The translations under genes and the position numbers were made by a program. A model generated the notes under the pieces. It searched no databases, had not been told where the DNA came from, and was given only the letters and a program-made list of their open reading frames with translations. DNA of 6,920 nucleotides from Chloroflexota bacterium (lineage in GTDB: Bacteria > Chloroflexota > Ktedonobacteria > Ktedonobacterales > Ktedonobacteraceae): assembly GCA_005879655.1 (NCBI GenBank), contig VBJK01000001.1, positions 1 through 6,920 on the forward strand. Reading direction: 5' to 3'. Shown here piece after piece: positions 1-5,775 of this stretch. Within the stretch, counting starts at the first letter, position 1, and the number at the start of each line of letters is the position of its first letter.

Positions 1-965
1 TGCCGTTGGTGGTCTGTTGTCGCAGCAACGAGTATGATGCGTCAGAGCAACGCCTCTCGCTTGAGAGCGCTGTCGTCATCCAGCCATTAGAGGAAGCACA
101 GGTCGATGCCTACTTCAAAGCCGCAGGATCGTCGCTTTCAGGGGTCCGCTCATTGCTCCGCCACAATGCAGAGTTACGCGAAGGAGTGAAAACGCCGCTC
201 ATGCTGCATGTGCTCTCTGTCGCCTACCGCGATGTCTCGGTGCAAGCCTTGCCCAAGCGAGGCAGCAGACAGGCCCAACAGCAGCACATCTTTTAGCAAT
301 ACGTCAGCCGCATGCTGGCTCTGCCACCAGCGGGCGAGGCTTGCTCAAAGATGCAACGCTCACTGACATGGCTCGCACAGCAGATGCGTCGGCACAACCT
401 CACGGTCTTCTACCTGGAACATCTGCAACCAGAGTGGCTTGTAGATGGCTCTGCACAGCGCATCTATGAGTGGCTTGCAGTGCGATGCTATGGCGTCCTG
501 CTTGGTCTGCTGCTCAGTGTGCTGGTGCCTAGTATGCTCTTTTTTCCTCTCCCGGTTCCTCTTCTGGTCTGCGTTGGCCTCACAGGGGGACTGGTCCTGC
601 TCAGCGTAGGCAGTAGCATCTGCGTGGCAATGAGTGTCGGATAAGCTTCTCTCTTTGCAGGGTATGGCTGGGAAAAACCGTACGGGTCTATCTTTGGGGT
701 CAGTGCAGGGATGACGGCATGGCTCATGTGTCGCAGCTTAGAAACAGAACAACGTGTCCCAAGAGTGCAGACCATCACGCCTCTGCCGTCTCATGGTCGG
801 TGGCAACACTGGCTTTTGCCAGGACTTGAGATGAACCATCTTCGTCCGGGAGCAGGCGTGGGCTTGTTGTTTGAACTGAGCTACGGGCTCACTACAGCCG
901 CAGATAATTTGGAGCAAGTGGGTGAGAAAGAGAGAGGTGCGCAAGAAATTAGCGCAAAGTCATAG
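1..965 (+). pseudogene. NACHT-type STAND NTPase, C-terminal part, broken by two in-frame stops
   Basis: One reading frame (codons starting at base 3) runs from the window edge to a TAG at 963-965, interrupted only by TAG at 294-296 and TAA at 642-644. It opens with PLVVCCRSNEYD, the sensor-like strand that follows Walker B in NACHT NTPases, then SAVVIQPLEEAQVDAYF and TPLMLHVLSV, the usual helical part of this family. The Walker A end lies upstream of the window. After the first stop the frame continues smoothly (QYVSRML, where relatives usually have EQYV), so GAG to TAG is the likely change. Bases about 492-545 and 555-620 encode two hydrophobic helices, so the ancestor was probably membrane-attached. 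The family consists of ATP-driven signalling switches, some of which act in phage defence; the role of this copy is unknown. There are no frameshifts, so decay looks recent. The family call is confident; the last 100 codons are not recognised. Confidence 0.75.
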
Positions 966-1374
966 AAGATCGAAGCTGAGCAGCAATATGCTCTAAACAT
1001 TCTATGGTGACATTTTCACTGACTCCAATGTATTTACTGTAATTCTTCTGATGAATAGCTCGTTGAGCATACCAGCAGCGATTGGGACGACGGTTGTATC
1101 CTCGACGAGCACTAAAGTAGCCAGACTGCCCCACAAAACGGAAAGAAGAGAGCGAGGTCAGCCACGCAAACCATTCAGCGGAATCGGGCGTGATGTGCAC
1201 TTCTCCGTCTTTGGGATAGATGAGGACATAGCGGCCTGCGGCCCCATATTCAACGAGCGGGATGAGACGGGTTGGTTGCTCAGTGGGATGGAGAGCTAAT
1301 GCAGGCATTTGAGCCAGACCCGGCACTAGTGGCGCAGGCGGTGCGAGCGGAGCAAGTGCTTGCGACACGGGCAA
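949..1374 (-). CDS. Small WFAWL-type hypothetical protein, DNA-binding-like
   Basis: The frame ends at 949 and can start at TTG 1374 (141 aa) or ATG 1308 (119 aa). Neither has a clear Shine-Dalgarno sequence, so the start is unsettled. The first 22 residues of the long form are Ala/Pro/Leu-rich and overlap the end of the transposase remnant in another frame, which favours ATG 1308. The core reads LIPLVEYGAAGRYVLIYP, then DSAEWFAWLTSLSSFRFVG, a basic Arg/Tyr-rich stretch with NRRPNRCWYAQR, and finally KYIGVSENVTIECLEHIA. This layout (WFAWL, F-F-G turn, Arg-rich strand, Y-x-G-x-x-E-x-x-T) resembles the small N-terminal module of MalT/LuxR-like regulators and a stand-alone protein that I remember as common in Ktedonobacteria. 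A DNA-binding role is inference. Its end overlaps the convergent NACHT pseudogene by 17 bp. It is open over its whole recognisable length, so it may be intact. Confidence 0.55.
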   Translation of the reverse strand: MPVSQALAPLAPPAPLVPGLAQMPALALHPTEQPTRLIPLVEYGAAGRYVLIYPKDGEVHITPDSAEWFAWLTSLSSFRFVGQSGYFSARRGYNRRPNRCWYAQRAIHQKNYSKYIGVSENVTIECLEHIAAQLRSSMTLR

Positions 1375-1747
1375 GGTGAGCTTGAACCAGCATCACCAAC
1401 GTTATGTATCGGTACCAGGCCGTGAAGCCCCGGACTTCATAATCGGCTAAGCCCATTTCTTTCCCGATCTGGATATCCTCTTCAATATGCCATCTCTGCC
1501 CTATCACTTTGACCAGCTCGGCAAGAGTCGTGCCCACAGGTGCAAAGACGAGGTAGTAGGTTTTCTTCTCAGGATCATCAAGAGGACGACGGATCAGTAA
1601 GCAGTGCTGTCCATCGTCTTCCCACTTGTGTAGAATGGGCATCACTGCTGTTTTTGGCCGAGATAGGTGCACCCACCCCCCCCTTTTTTGAGCAATTCCA
1701 AAAGGGAGCCACTTTGAAAAAATGGGCTGCCAAAAACACACGTGCAC
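1280..1747 (-). pseudogene. IS701/IS4-type transposase, C-terminal fragment
   Basis: The recognisable part runs from about 1650 down to 1367. It includes LLIRRPLDDPEKKTYYLVFAP, GTTLAELVKVIGQRW and ADYEVRGFTAWYRYITLVML. Within GQRWHIEEDIQIGKEMGL the spacing R-3-E-6-K matches the IS4-superfamily motif around the third catalytic acid, so the DDE glutamate is Glu89 of this frame (codon 1483-1481). The YEVR-x-x-TAWYR pattern is typical of IS701-group transposases. Everything N-terminal, including the first two catalytic aspartates, is missing. The first 35 codons, read from the GTG at 1747, do not look like transposase and cross a run of six A and eight G. The frame also ends oddly, with an Ala/Cys/Ser-rich tail instead of the family's usual C-terminus. 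This is a dead IS remnant, lying between the NACHT 5' half and the WFAWL gene on the same strand. Family assignment is confident; the exact limits are not. Confidence 0.7.
1649..1738. repeat. 90-bp segment bounded by 10-bp perfect inverted repeats, at the NACHT/transposase junction
   Basis: TGTTTTTGGC at 1649-1658 is the exact reverse complement of GCCAAAAACA at 1729-1738. Inside lies a second inverted pair, CCCTTTT at 1681-1687 and AAAAGGG at 1700-1706, next to a run of eight C and six T (1676-1689). The segment separates the last recognisable NACHT residues (LALTCAR, ending at 1740) from the first recognisable transposase residues (about 1642). It could be an IS end, a small non-autonomous element or a deletion scar. 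No target-site duplication was seen. Confidence 0.45.
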
Positions 1748-2344
1748 AGGTCAGGGCAAGGTATCTGAGCAGTGTGGTCTTTCCTGAGCCTGGATCACCA
1801 CGCAGGACGAGCCGCTTGTACCGATCAATAACGAGGGCCAAGTCCCCCGGCTGATAGGTCGGTTCGGTGAACAGAGCAAAGCGCGTAACGAGTGGGAGTA
1901 GCAGGAGCCGCAACATGGTTCTGAGAGCGCGTAAACCGAGTATCGGTGGCTTGCGCCAGGTGTTTTCACTGCCTCCATAGGTCTGTGCCCAGTGCTCATC
2001 TCTACTATGGGCGCTGATGGAAAGTTGCACAAAGACCTGTTCCAAGTTGGAGAGCTTCTGTCTTTCTCGCCAGAGCCGCGCCACCAGTTGTGCGGGTAGG
2101 AGACTGAGGTAACGATGCTCCCGTATCAGCCAGCTCAGGTACATCTGCTCAAAACTATGCTCCTTGCCTTGCCGACGCAGGACGGCCCACAGCCAGGATG
2201 TAAAACACGTCAGTGTATTCCAGAGCTTGGTGTGAAGGGTACCCCAATGGCACCAATGATGGCGCTGGCAATAGCCACACCGAGGGGATTGTTTTGTAGG
2301 AAGTTGAAAAAATAGGTGATGTTATTCCAATGATGGTTTTGCAT
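1740..2344 (-). pseudogene. NACHT-type STAND NTPase, 5' half with intact Walker A, frameshifted and truncated
   Basis: The start is the ATG at 2344-2342, five bases after a strong GGAGG. The first 34 codons (MQNHHWNNITYF..., then PLGVAIASAIIGAIG) encode a short head and a membrane-type helix. The frame then shifts near 2242-2245, a run of four C on the + strand. Restoring one base there joins it to GTLHTKLWNTLTCF, then FEQMYLSWLIREHRYLS, a basic LWRERQKLSNLEQVFVQL stretch and RLVLRGDPGSGKTTLLRYLAL, whose GDPGSGKT is a textbook Walker A (about 1799-1776). Recognisable protein ends at LTCAR (1740), where transposon-like sequence begins, so Walker B and all the downstream part are lost. N-terminal anchor, linker, then NACHT is the order known for membrane-linked bacterial NACHT proteins. 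The product would be non-functional. The effector this NTPase would have controlled is not visible. Confidence 0.7.
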
Positions 2345-2349
2345 CTAAG

Positions 2350-2354
2350 CCTCC
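2350..2354 (-). promoter_or_regulatory. Shine-Dalgarno GGAGG fixing the NACHT start
   Basis: Reading leftward, GGAGG is followed by five bases (CTTAG) and then ATG at 2344. This near-ideal site fixes the start of the broken NACHT gene about 200 bp upstream of the next in-frame ATG (2144), and shows that the short frame it opens is real coding sequence. Confidence 0.75.
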
Positions 2355-2694
2355 AAACGTCCTGTTTCTCCTAATAATGAAAGAATGATAGAAAAGCTGT
2401 AGTTCTAAAGACTTAAACGTATCGTGAAGTGAAAAGTAAAGGCGTCCCTTGAGGGGCGTGAATGGAGAGGAACAAACTGCAAAGATGCACCATACAGAGA
2501 AACGGCAAGTGTGCCTCGGCTCTTCATGGCGATCCTCGGCTGCATCAGGTCACATGTGGGGGCCAGCTTGGTCCCGATGACAGAGGTTGTGGCAAGTTTT
2601 GCGCACAAAGGAAAGCGGTCAGGCAAGCAAGAGGAGGAACTCTTGCATGGTGTTGTTGCCTAACAGTGGGGGAGAGGCGAGCCGTTGCGTAACA
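2355..2694. other. Gene-free stretch between the leftward NACHT gene and the rightward SnoaL-like gene
   Basis: This divergent intergenic region shows no protein-like frame on either strand; the few short open frames are low-complexity or basic with no recognisable motif. The first 60 bp are A/T-rich on the side of the NACHT start and probably held its promoter, but no convincing -10/-35 pair could be chosen. A small stem (CGTCCC, loop TTGA, GGGGCG, with one G-T pair) sits near 2445-2460 without a T-run, so it is not called a terminator. Confidence 0.4.
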
Positions 2695-2721
2695 TTGCAT
2701 GTCTACAAAACATGGTATACT
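2695..2721 (+). promoter_or_regulatory. Candidate sigma-70-like promoter for the SnoaL-like gene
   Basis: TATACT at 2716-2721 is a good -10 hexamer. The best -35 candidate is TTGCAT at 2695-2700, leaving a short 15-bp spacer. Transcription would start near 2728, giving a leader of about 120 bases before the ATG at 2849. The -10 lies inside an inverted repeat (2705-2751), which supports a regulated promoter. The short spacer is the weak point. Confidence 0.4.
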
Positions 2722-2751
2722 TCCACTGATATGAACAAGAGCATGTTTTGT
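2705..2751. promoter_or_regulatory. 10-bp perfect inverted repeat around the -10 box, possible operator
   Basis: ACAAAACATG at 2705-2714 is the exact reverse complement of CATGTTTTGT at 2742-2751, with 27 bp between. The candidate TATACT box and transcription start lie between the arms. Arm centres are about 37 bp apart, close to 3.5 helical turns. Inside the left arm there is also a smaller pair, CATGT (2699-2703) and ACATG (2710-2714). Two sites for a repressor dimer, or a stem in the leader, would both fit. Confidence 0.4.
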
Positions 2752-2773
2752 GACGCATTGAAGCGTAAGCGTG

Positions 2774-2790
2774 CCTCATAAGCCATGAGG
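2774..2790 (+). promoter_or_regulatory. Small hairpin in the leader of the SnoaL-like gene
   Basis: CCTCAT and ATGAGG are perfect complements around the loop AAGCC, and G-T pairs could lengthen the stem by up to three. It follows a tandem AAGCGT AAGCGT (2761-2772) and sits about 45 bp before the ribosome binding site. There is no T-run, so it is not a simple terminator; a leader role is speculative. Confidence 0.3.
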
Positions 2791-2833
2791 TGTGAAGGCT
2801 TCGGATGAGTGCGTGACATGAAGCTACCAATTT

Positions 2834-2839
2834 GAGGAG
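2834..2839 (+). promoter_or_regulatory. Shine-Dalgarno GAGGAG before the SnoaL-like gene
   Basis: GAGGAG lies nine bases before the ATG at 2849. It selects that ATG as the start, which also matches where SnoaL-like proteins normally begin. Confidence 0.7.
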
Positions 2840-2848
2840 AACAAAGCG

Positions 2849-3265
2849 ATGTCTAGCATCCAAGAGAATAAAAGCATTGCGCGGCGCTTTCTGGAGCTGG
2901 TGAGTGAGCACAAGCTTGAGGAACTCTGCGCACTGGTTGCGCCCACGTGGATCATGCATGGGGGACCACCCAAGCTTTCTCCGGGCTCTGATGGATTGCG
3001 TGAGCTATTTGCATCATTCGGCCCTATCGAGCAACAATGGAGCATTGAGGACGTGATTGCCGAAGGGGACAAAGTGGTCGTACGTGCGACAAACACCTGT
3101 CTGCAAGAGAGCTTCCTTGGCATACCCAGCCATGGTCGGCGGCAGACCTTTACCGCAACCTTCATTCACCGGGTGGCTGAGGGTAAGATTGTCGAGACGT
3201 GGCGCAATGCGGATGATCTGGGCCGGGTGCTGCAACTGGGAGCACGTATTGAACCAGCGCCGTAA
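2849..3265 (+). CDS. SnoaL-like / ester cyclase family protein
   Basis: 138 aa, usual length for the family, with ATG and a good GAGGAG upstream. It opens with ENKSIARRFLELVSEHKLEEL and APTWIMHGG, followed by GSDGLRELFASF, WSIEDVIAEGDKVVVRATNT, then ESFLGIPSHGRRQTFTATF and VAEGKIVETWRNADDLGRVLQLG. This is the alpha+beta barrel pattern of SnoaL-like proteins (NTF2-like fold). His37 and the His107 / Asp122-Asp123 region are candidate active-site positions by analogy with SnoaL, where a His and an Asp act in aldol ring closure. Most genomic members have no known substrate, so polyketide cyclisation should not be assumed. It appears cytoplasmic, with no signal peptide or membrane segment. It is probably transcribed alone: the next rightward intact gene is over 900 bp away across a pseudogene. 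The frame is complete and its codon use is unremarkable. Confidence 0.88.
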   Translation: MSSIQENKSIARRFLELVSEHKLEELCALVAPTWIMHGGPPKLSPGSDGLRELFASFGPIEQQWSIEDVIAEGDKVVVRATNTCLQESFLGIPSHGRRQTFTATFIHRVAEGKIVETWRNADDLGRVLQLGARIEPAP

Positions 3266-3287
3266 CGAGAGCATCGCCGTAACGAGA
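3258..3287 (+). repeat. 13-bp direct repeat, 17-bp period, spanning the SnoaL-like stop codon
   Basis: CGCCGTAACGAGA occurs at 3258-3270 and again at 3275-3287, separated by GCAT. The first copy contains the last codon and the TAA stop. It looks like a local slippage or deletion scar joining the gene to the serine hydrolase remnant. Confidence 0.7.
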
Positions 3288-3305
3288 CACAACGGATCTG
3301 ATGCG

Positions 3306-3875
3306 ATACCAGCGGTGTTTCTCTCTGCCAGTGCCGAAGACATAGGGTGCTCTATGCTCGTGCTCCTGGGCCGGTGGAACCCTTGATGGTACTTCTGTGC
3401 TCTCACCGGCTGGTGTTGAGGAGCTGCACCGGTGTCTCTCACTTCCTGGCAGAGATGGTGCTGGTGCCGGAACTGAGCCTGGGCGTCGTGGTGCTGATAA
3501 ATGTGGGTAATGGCTTGGTACCTCCCGTGGTTAAAGAGGTCAGCCGCTTGGCGTCCGATGTCGTCCGTGTCCTCCTGGGTATCCCACTGCCTCGCCGCCG
3601 GTTCTCGCGCCTTCGCTTTTCTGCGGCTCTCGATGTCACGCTCAAGGCCCTGACCCTCTATCAGGGCTGGTCACGGCTCCGGCGGCTCGGTGGCTCGGCT
3701 GGCCATGGGCACTCAGCAGTAGGGCTGGCGTCTCGCGGTTCGGGTGGCATGAGGAGTCATAGCTTTCCGGTGGCTCCCTCGCGCTTCTCGATGCGCGCCT
3801 TTTCACGGATCACGAGTCTCTGTGCCTGACATCACGGCATGGCTGGCGGTGTTCGTGTGGCGGCTGCGCTGCTCA
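3306..3875 (+). pseudogene. Serine hydrolase (beta-lactamase / CubicO-like) C-terminal remnant, in pieces over three frames
   Basis: Four pieces in family order can be read. Codons from 3306 give IPAVFLSASAEDIGCSMLVLL, matching the S-S-A-E-D-M helix of CubicO-type hydrolases. After a shift near 3370, the frame starting at 3373 gives GGTLDGTSVLSPAGVEELHR. After a second shift plus an internal loss, the frame around 3446-3570 gives FLAEMVLVPELSLGVVVLIN and VGNGLVPPVVKEVSRLA, then RFSAALDVTLKALTLYQGW. A last piece, VPDITAWLAVFVWRLR (from 3822), fits the hydrophobic tail seen in membrane-linked members. The catalytic Ser-x-x-Lys and Tyr motifs would lie further N-terminal and are absent, as is the H-x-G loop expected between pieces two and three. 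The gene is dead, with at least three frame changes. Family assignment is by motif memory. Confidence 0.6.
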
Positions 3876-4175
3876 AATGCCTCTCTTTCCTCTTTGAACG
3901 TGACCATTGCCTGTGACATGATGCGGAGGCACAATGGGGCATCATATCCCCCCGGACAAGATGAGGAACTTCACTCTGCTCACCACAGAACGCAATGGGC
4001 GTACGCTGATCCATCCTTCTCGTGTTCTTGCAAAAAGCCAGATGGAGCGTCTATGATGTTCTTAGATATATTTCCTGTAATTCCTGCTCTGCATGATGGA
4101 TGTCCTCAAGAGCCGTCCTGCTGCGCGGCTTGTGAGGTTCTGCGAGAAAGGCTCACCTCTTTGTGATCTTCGATG
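3876..4175. other. No recognisable gene; upstream region of the dioxygenase
   Basis: A + strand frame stays open from 3822 to a TGA at 4164-4166, but after the hydrolase tail it shows no protein-like pattern (Cys/His/Ser-rich, no recurring motif), so it is probably open by chance. No strong promoter was found for the dioxygenase. A T/A-rich patch near 4060-4080 is the best place to look. Confidence 0.4.
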
Positions 4176-4177
4176 AA

Positions 4178-4183
4178 AAGGAG
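4178..4183 (+). promoter_or_regulatory. Shine-Dalgarno AAGGAG, selects ATG 4189 over GTG 4183
   Basis: AAGGAG ends at 4183, the first base of an in-frame GTG that would extend the protein by two residues. Because the GTG overlaps the binding site, the ATG at 4189, five bases downstream, is the better start. Confidence 0.75.
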
Positions 4184-4188
4184 TGCAT

Positions 4189-4836
4189 ATGCAAGACCCC
4201 AACCCTTTCAGACCACCAGTGGCTCGTCGTTCGTTTCTGTCGCGCTACCTGCTGACCCCTCTGGCCTTGGTTTTGGCTGCTTGCACAGGGCGGCCTGCCT
4301 CCAACTCTTCTGCCACATCGCAGCGTGTGCAGGCAAGGCTTGCGCCAACGCCCGCGAGCAGTGATGGGGGAAAGGATGAGGTCACGGCCCCACAGATAGA
4401 AGGCCCATACTTCAAACCAGCCTCTCCGCTACGTACCTCGCTGCGAGAGCTTGGTCTTGGGGGAGTGCCTCTGCTGGTGAAAGGGCGGGTCGTGACGGTA
4501 ACAGGTCAGCCGATAGCTCATGCCCTGCTGGATTTTTGGCATGCCGATGCCAATGGCGTCTATGACAATGCCGGTTTTCGGTTGCGAGGTCATCAGTATA
4601 CGGATAGCCAGGGACAGTATGTCTTGGAGACCATTGTTCCAGGGTTCTATGATCCACGCACTCGCCATATCCATGTGAAAGTGCAAGCTCCTCACCAAGC
4701 GATGCTGACCACGCAGCTCTATTTTCCAGGAGAAGCGCGCAATGCCACTGATGGCTTCTTTGATCCCAAGTTATTGCTCAAGGTGCAAGAAGCATCGAGT
4801 GGAAAAGTCGCCACGTTTCAGTTTGTGTTGCCCTAG
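4189..4836 (+). CDS. Secreted lipoprotein intradiol ring-cleavage dioxygenase
   Basis: 215 aa. Residues 13-32 (ARRSFLSRY, hydrophobic core, then LAAC) form a lipoprotein signal with twin arginines, suggesting Tat export and lipid attachment at Cys32. A Ser/Thr/Pro/Ala-rich linker (33-60) precedes EGPYFKP (71-77), the lead-in of intradiol dioxygenases. The beta-sandwich core has GQPIAHALLDFWHADANGVYD, GHQYTDSQGQYVLETIVPG and DPRTRHIHVKV. Tyr125, Tyr154, His160 and His162 fit the four ligands of the non-haem Fe(III) site, with Arg159 before the HIH motif. The family opens catechol-type rings between the two hydroxyls with O2. The length and C-terminus (FDPKLLLKVQ... ATFQFVLP) look complete. The substrate is unknown, and no ring-fission pathway genes are present, so extracellular attack on plant- or soil-derived aromatics is inference. 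It stands alone between a dead hydrolase gene and a decayed frame. Confidence 0.9.
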   Translation: MQDPNPFRPPVARRSFLSRYLLTPLALVLAACTGRPASNSSATSQRVQARLAPTPASSDGGKDEVTAPQIEGPYFKPASPLRTSLRELGLGGVPLLVKGRVVTVTGQPIAHALLDFWHADANGVYDNAGFRLRGHQYTDSQGQYVLETIVPGFYDPRTRHIHVKVQAPHQAMLTTQLYFPGEARNATDGFFDPKLLLKVQEASSGKVATFQFVLP

Positions 4837-4846
4837 TGGAGGTGAT

Positions 4847-5401
4847 GTGCTCCTGCTTGTGGGCACTGGTATGCGTGCTCTGTCGGGGTTGGCTCAGCCT
4901 TCGCTCTTTCTGCCTGTGTGATTGCTCTCGTATCGTCGCCCGCCTCCGCTGCTGGTGAAGAATGTCCTGCCAGATCTGGCGTCACATGCAGATGATGAGG
5001 TGGGAGCTGAGTTGGCTGCATTGCGAGACATTCCTGCATAATGCTATGTAGCCGGTGGGAACGGTGCGGCCTGTGCAGTTCGTTACCTGAAGCTGGCTGT
5101 CACGGCTTGCGCCTGGTCGAGCGGCTGTGATCCTTGCCCGTCGTCTTACAGCGACAAAGCCTTGTTTGTGTTGAGTGCGAGTCTGCCAGAAGGACGAAGC
5201 CTCGTGCATGATTTACTCATCAAGGCGTGGCAGGGAACGGCACGGGACAGAGCCACGCCACATGTGCGGGACCTCTCCATCATTAGAACAAATATGACAG
5301 ATTTTGGCCGCGTCTACAAGCCCTTTTTCCACTCCTTTCGTGGCTCTATAGTGGACAAAGGTGTGGAGAGGCTGTGGATAATGAGGAGAGCGTTGCTTTG
5401 A
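4847..5401 (+). pseudogene. Decayed unidentified gene following the dioxygenase
   Basis: A GGAGG at 4838-4842, just after the dioxygenase stop, precedes GTG 4847 by four bases. From there one frame runs to 5401 with only two stops, TGA 4919-4921 and TAA 5039-5041. The first piece is hydrophobic (VLLLVGTGMRALSGLAQPSL). The second reads PLLVKNVLPDLASHADDEVG and AELAALRDIPA. The third (120 codons) includes YVAGGNGAACAVRYLK and SLVHDLLIKAWQGTARDRATP, then runs into the dispersed repeat from 5282. The middle pieces look protein-like, but I recognise no family. The close spacing suggests it was once co-transcribed with the dioxygenase. It could equally be chance openness in sequence with few stops; confidence that it is a real relic is limited. 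Confidence 0.35.
5282..5380 (+). repeat. Dispersed repeat, copy 1
   Basis: Bases 5282-5340 match 6468-6526 at 52 of 59 positions without gaps. The match starts sharply at ATTAGAACAAATAT in both places, with unrelated sequence upstream. It weakens after 5340, then returns as GGCTGTGGATA (5370-5380 and 6565-6575). Between these blocks the copies differ by 9 bp. The orientation is the same as copy 2. No terminal inverted repeats or target duplication were found, so its mobile nature is inferred. Confidence 0.7.
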
Positions 5402-5775
5402 TCTGTGGGTGCTGAGTCCATGCGGCTTGTGCTGTTAGAAACCTTATTTGCATAAAAGTGATAACTATTGGGCAACACGGCGGGCCGTGGGAACGCTGCG
5501 TAGGTCTCTGCGTCTCTGGTGCTGGTCGCGGGGTGCTGCGAGAGCCTGGTGGTCGTGCAGGCTCTGCATGTTCATAAACCAGTGACTCTTCTGCAATGGC
5601 GGCGCGTCTTGCGTATTGGCTTCGCTACGCCTCATGTTCGTGGCACTCCTCTCGCCTTGCTCAGTGGGAGTGCAGATCTCTGGCTTTGGTGTCGGCAAAC
5701 TTGGCGGTGGATCGGCTTGCTGTTGATTGCGTCTGCATCCTGCTCGGCTTAGGAACCTTTTGCTCTTCTTGTTCG
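5402..5775 (+). other. Unresolved coding debris, no identifiable gene
   Basis: Several + strand frames open for 60-80 codons. The most protein-like (5519-5752) contains FATPHVRGTPLALLSGSADL followed by WLWCRQTWRWIGLLLIASA, i.e. a soluble piece then a membrane-type helix. A different frame gives a further hydrophobic stretch near 5740-5790. This may be a frameshifted C-terminus of a membrane-linked protein, but no family is recognisable and no start with a ribosome binding site was found. Confidence 0.25.

Noticed and set aside
294..644. Stop-codon reassignment or readthrough in the left NACHT gene
   Set aside because: The two interruptions are different codons (TAG and TAA), and the intact genes here end at TAA and TAG normally. 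Simple pseudogene decay explains it.
1676..1689. A6G8 run on the - strand as a programmed frameshift site in the transposase
   Set aside because: Neither flanking frame upstream of the run looks like transposase, so there is no second product to join. It is more likely a junction or slippage tract.
1681..1706. CCCTTTT / AAAAGGG stem as a rho-independent terminator
   Set aside because: The stem is A/T-rich and short with a 12-base loop, and no T-run follows in a useful position for either strand's genes.
2824..3442. Long leftward frames opposite the SnoaL-like gene
   Set aside because: They show no family pattern and mirror a well-supported gene with a good ribosome binding site on the + strand.
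4412..4698. Leftward frames opposite the dioxygenase
   Set aside because: They are shadows of a strongly conserved coding region, with no start signal or recognisable motif.
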